From Sweltsa coloradensis (taxonomy: Eukaryota > Arthropoda > Insecta > Plecoptera > Chloroperlidae), in NCBI GenBank assembly GCA_024449915.1, contig JAMZAV010005065.1, positions 25,895 through 89,894 on the forward strand: 64,000 nt of DNA, written 5' to 3'. The notes under the pieces were generated by a model. The model made no database searches. It saw only the letters and a program-made list of their open reading frames with translations, and was not told where the DNA came from. Positions within the stretch are counted from its first letter, which is position 1; every line of letters starts with the position of its first letter. This document shows, piece by piece, positions 60,348-64,000 of the stretch. The position numbers were made by a program, and so were the translations under genes.

Positions 60348-62041
60348 CTAGGTGCCCGTTAGGGCGCCGCAGCCAAGCCGCGGTGCGCTACACACTCAAG
60401 CACCTTATACACCAAGCAGAGTTGGGGTGATTTCGAGGTGTTACCCAGCCGTCATGTAACGTGATGTGAACTTGAAAACTATCACAATCGAGGGGATTTA
60501 GGTACCTGACAACACATGCCAAATTTTATTGGGGTACGATTATTCCTTCTTGGTGAAAAAATGGCTTGAAACATGCTCAAAATCACTTTAAGGATGTTAG
60601 CTACTGCTACTGCTACTGCTAACATCTAATTCGTCAGTTTCAATCGGCCCGCGATTCTGACCAGACGGGTAAGGCTACAATGTTCATATTTTACATGGAC
60701 ATTAAGGTTATAGTAATATAGTCTCTTTTGAAAAAAAAAGTTGTCGAGTTTGCTGGAAGGCTTCCAAATAAAGGTTTTAAAATAAGCCTTATACACTAGG
60801 CATACAATCAACAAGTAACTATAGTTACTTGACACTTGTTGACGGTACAAGCAGAGTTAGGCGGGAAAGTGCGATACGTAAACAAATAGCGGACATTTTA
60901 AATTTTTTCTTCTTTGTGTGGAACGAGAAAAGGTGTCATTATACTCTCATAAAACAAATCAGAAACCGTCCCTGGCCAAGGCCCAGATGTAAAAATTATT
61001 TATAATACAACAGTGTAGGTCTAAAGTTCCATTATGCTATAGGACTAGATAAATAAATACTTACACTACATGTTTGACAAGCCCTAGGCCTTTCTTAGCC
61101 AACCCTAGGCCAGCACAACCTTTTTCTGACACACTTCCCGTACAAATAACTAGTTTTGATTACTAAAACCCTAATGCAGATAAACAATGGTATGATAGTC
61201 CTAGGCTATTCCAAAATTTACGGCAATAATAAGCCTTTTCTTTTCTTTTAATAAACTCACGCAATCTCCTGTCACTTTTAATGAAAATGTAAAACAAATG
61301 ATGGTGAAAATTTTCAATATTCTTTTGATTATCTGATGATTTACATGGCTGTGGATGCAGTGAAATGGGTGTAAAATAACATTAGTTGTGCGTTTGTTGT
61401 TACATGGGAAAGTTTTAATTGGATGTGAGTTGCCTAGACTTAACCAGTCCTTATACCGTCGTTATACCATGGTTATACCACCTATACCCAGGATGTACAT
61501 GAATCCGGGCCTAGATATTTTACATCCTTTTGTTATTGCTAATACCATAAAAATTAAATCAACTTTGATAAAAATATTATATTTTAACAAATAATTTTGT
61601 AATGGAACTTGAAAAAGTAATGAGATCACACACATAACAAAAACTTGTAGAAATACAGTTAAACCTTACACACTCAAAAGGAATGAGATCTAAAAAAAGG
61701 GCCAAGGTCATCTACCCTTCCACATTTGCGCATTCTTAATTCATAAACGTACAGTGTCCCATAACAGCATCCTCGAAAAGCTTGGCAAAATAAAATTTGC
61801 ATGTTATTACGTTTAAATTAATTAGAAAAAAAGGACTTGGATAAACTATTACGTTTAAATTAATAATCGCAAATTCTATTTTGCCAAGCTTTTCGAGGAT
61901 GCTGTTATGGGACGCTGTACGTTTATGAATTAAGAATGCGCAAATGTGGAAGGGTAGATGACCTTGGCCCTTTTTTTAGATCTCATTTCTTTTGAGTGTG
62001 TAAGGTTTGGCTGTATTTCTACAAGTTTTTGTTATGTGTGT
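60348..62041 (-). mobile_element. CTAG-ended element, right member of the inverted pair
   Basis: Starts CTAGGTGCCCGTTAGGGCGC and ends GTTATGTGTGT, the inverse of 56889-58970. Includes its own palindrome (61630-62041) with an extra 'tgcgcattcttaattcataa' in each arm. It lies immediately after the YTDDI codons. Confidence 0.7.
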
Positions 62042-62140
62042 TATACCCTACTGTAAGATATAGTTCTTTTATCTTAAGGGTCAACTATGTAAAATGCATT
62101 AATGGAAATAAAGCTATCATTCATTCATTCATTCATTTAT
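62042..62140 (+). repeat. 3' end and (ATTC)n tail of the split retrotransposon
   Basis: Short 3' sequence ending 'aaataaagctatc' and then (ATTC)5 at about 62110-62134. A simple-repeat tail fits a CR1/L2-type 3' end. The RT between the YTDD box and this tail is missing. Confidence 0.5.
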
Positions 62141-62378
62141 TATACTATGTTTATCATAGTATATTATAATGTTATCATGTTTATCATCATTATCAATCTA
62201 GATGAATAGCCATCTCGTTTCGAAGGCAGTGAATATAATAATAAAAACAAAAAATGCTAATAAACCTTCACACGTTTATAAATGGCAGAGTGCCAAATTT
62301 TCTAGTTTATCAAGGCTTTCCAAATTTCTTAGTTTACAAATTCATCTTCCAATAATATTGCTGTGTCTGAAACGCAAA

Positions 62379-64000
62379 ATGGAGGAACATTGTGAGAACG
62401 AGGTGGTCGTGATGCTAGACAAACTCGATCAAATGCTGGATCAGTCGGACAAGTGTCACAACGACGACCCCACGGTGCGGGCGATGCTGCTGGAACAACA
62501 CAACCTCATCCGAGAGCTCGGCAAGAAGTTCAAGTTCTCCGTCTACAAGGGCGTGGTCATGGAGACACGCAACGCCAACCTGCTCAACGAGAACGAGGCC
62601 CTACAGTTGGAGTGAGTTCTTGTTCTTGATTCCCCGTCTGGGCCCGGGGTAGAATTTGGATCTGCTTATCGTAAAAGGCGAGGAAAGAGACAAAGTCCAT
62701 TTAGTAAACATCAGCTAGTAATAGTAGGCCTATAAAGGGGAGTTCAATATTCCCCGAACTAGAGGCAAGCTCTGGCTGTAGTCGTCGGAACCTCCAGTTC
62801 TCCCCATCCATTGACGACGTCCCCTACGACGAACACAATCACAACACGAACGATGACAAATACGATGACGACCACGACGTGAGAATCCCACCTTTTCCCC
62901 CCTAACCTGGCTGGTTCTGACCAGCATTGAGACTAAATCCTCCCCACATCCCGTAGGTCTAGGCTAAATTGGCGCATTATGACCCAACGGTTGATGGGAC
63001 GCGCCCTTAATCCAAATAAACTAAAAGCTGTCTTTCCCACATCTCCTAAGCTAGATTGGCACAGAATAACCCTACGGTTAGCGCGCACAAATAAGAAAGG
63101 CTACTACTTCAATTTTCCCTAAATCTACTTTACTTGTTATGCGGTGACAACTACCACGACGTAGGGTATGGGCATTATTAAGGCCCATCTGGGCCCGGAG
63201 TAGAATTTGACCCATTCCCATAGCATTAGGAGCCAACACCTCTTCCGATCGCAAGTAGGAGAGGAAAGAGGCAATAAAGTCGTCCAGTCAAAGTCCAGTC
63301 CGTATTTCGTACCCTTCCCCGTAGATTAACCCCGTCTGGGCTCGGGATATAATTTAGCTTCCCTAGAGCATCCCTCTCCTGCGTAAAAGGTGAGGAAATA
63401 GGCAATGACCGTCTTGGAATCATCAGCTAGTAAGAGGGTAGTATGTTGCTCCCCGCAAGTAGAGGCGTAGAGGCTCTGGGAACGTATTTCCCCCACGACG
63501 ACCACCCCCATGATGACGACGTCAACAACGATACAAACGATTACAAAGGCGACAGCTAGTACATGAAAAATTCCCCCTCCCCTACACCGAGCACCCCTCT
63601 GCTTACGGCTGGATCTGTCCAGCACGGGTTTGTACTCCCCAGTCCCCACAACCCCTTGGCTCCAGGGATGGTGCATTATGACTTTATGCTCAACTAGGCC
63701 TAAAGTTCCTGCCACAGGCCTAATAGGTTAAGTCATCTTGTCAAATCCCACCACCGGCATTTCTTACTGAAGGTGTTTCCAAGGTCTTCCTCAGTAGCTA
63801 AATGCCATTGTAGGGACAACCCTTGGACATTCGCTTCGAAACTACCGTTATCGGTACTCTATAGTAAGACACTTGCAGAGGGACATTTTATCTCCCTGGG
63901 TATGCTAGGCGAAAAGCTTGCAATTTACTTAATGTTCTCGCTTCAGGGTGGCCGAAGAACGGCAGAAGGCGGCACTGATCCAGAAGAAGTTACAGCACTT
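62379..64000 (+). CDS. Coiled-coil protein, first two exons (partial; family not recognised)
   Basis: Exon A is 62379-62611: ATG in AAAATGG context, 77 codons plus 2 bases, donor GA/GTGAGT. Exon B is 63947 to beyond the window end, after acceptor 'ttctcgcttcag'. The phases join cleanly as one Glu codon. Exon A has a marked C/G third-base preference unlike its surroundings. It begins MEEHCENEVVVMLDKLDQML, then DQSDKCHNDD and LLEQHNLIRELGKKF, and ends NENEALQLE. Exon B continues VAEERQKAALIQKKLQH. Heptad-like Leu and charged residues point to a coiled coil, so a scaffold or cytoskeletal adaptor is possible, but I do not recognise the family. An upstream open frame (62202-62378) is AT-rich and likely intron or UTR. 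Confidence 0.72.
62636..63024 (+). repeat. SINE-like family S copy in the intron of the coiled-coil gene
   Basis: GTCTGGGCCCGGGGTAGAAT start, 'ctggctggttctgaccagca' in the middle, 'gcgcccttaatccaaataaa' end. Same polarity as the gene. Confidence 0.65.
63186..63332 (+). repeat. SINE-like family S, truncated copy
   Basis: 'atctgggcccggagtagaat' start; stops where the next copy begins. Confidence 0.55.
63333..63720 (+). repeat. SINE-like family S copy, third in tandem
   Basis: GTCTGGGCTCGGGATATAAT start, 'gcgtaaaaggtgaggaaata', CGACGACC-rich middle, 'ctggatctgtccagcacg'. More diverged than the 47173 copy. The 129-codon minus frame here is a shadow. Confidence 0.55.

Overview
This is eukaryotic, metazoan nuclear DNA. 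It is AT-rich, intron-bearing, sparse in genes and packed with repeats. Many AGGCCTA/TAGGCCTA-rich stretches and the mix of repeats suggest a marine invertebrate, possibly an echinoderm or other invertebrate deuterostome. The sequence alone does not settle the species. No bacterial operons, rRNA, CRISPR arrays or convincing tRNA genes were seen.

Three host genes can be supported. (1) At 861-3062 (+) lies a compact two-exon gene for a predicted 111-residue, Trp-rich protein with a C-terminal hydrophobic segment. Its splice phases fit and a poly(A) signal follows. The family is unrecognised. (2) On the minus strand are three exons of SCAP, the sterol-regulated escort protein of SREBP. The start-codon exon is at 41852-42015, with a damaged second copy at 26323-26482. 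Two luminal-loop-1 exons are at 13677-13801 and 8165-8348. The rest of SCAP should lie to the left, which would put gene 1 inside a SCAP intron. (3) At the right end, 62379 onward (+), are two exons of a coiled-coil protein that runs off the window.

The main large-scale feature is a direct tandem duplication of about 15.5 kb: copy 1 about 18950-34740, copy 2 about 34741-49995. The copies differ mostly by scattered 1-3 base indels. Copy 1 is about 0.5 kb longer and breaks frames that copy 2 keeps (SCAP exon, reverse transcriptase). A flanking duplication is perfect only if copy 1's left side is paired with copy 2's right side. This looks more like an assembly false duplication, with one poorly polished version, than a biological duplication.

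The rest is mobile DNA. It includes hAT-type elements with 8-bp target duplications (3212, 4584, 13187, 18449, 18878, 36803, 42377, 42974); a pogo-like MITE (6681); a 1.4 kb foldback (8619-10010); and three non-LTR retrotransposon fossils (10900-12770 minus, 37414-38660 plus, 53024-62140 plus). The last fossil is broken into pieces by at least six nested inserts. Several non-autonomous families end in CTAG, some with asymmetric inverted repeats and internal tandem arrays, recalling Helitron/Helentron-derived (HINE-like) elements. One carries about seven copies of a 184-bp satellite unit (55375-56640).
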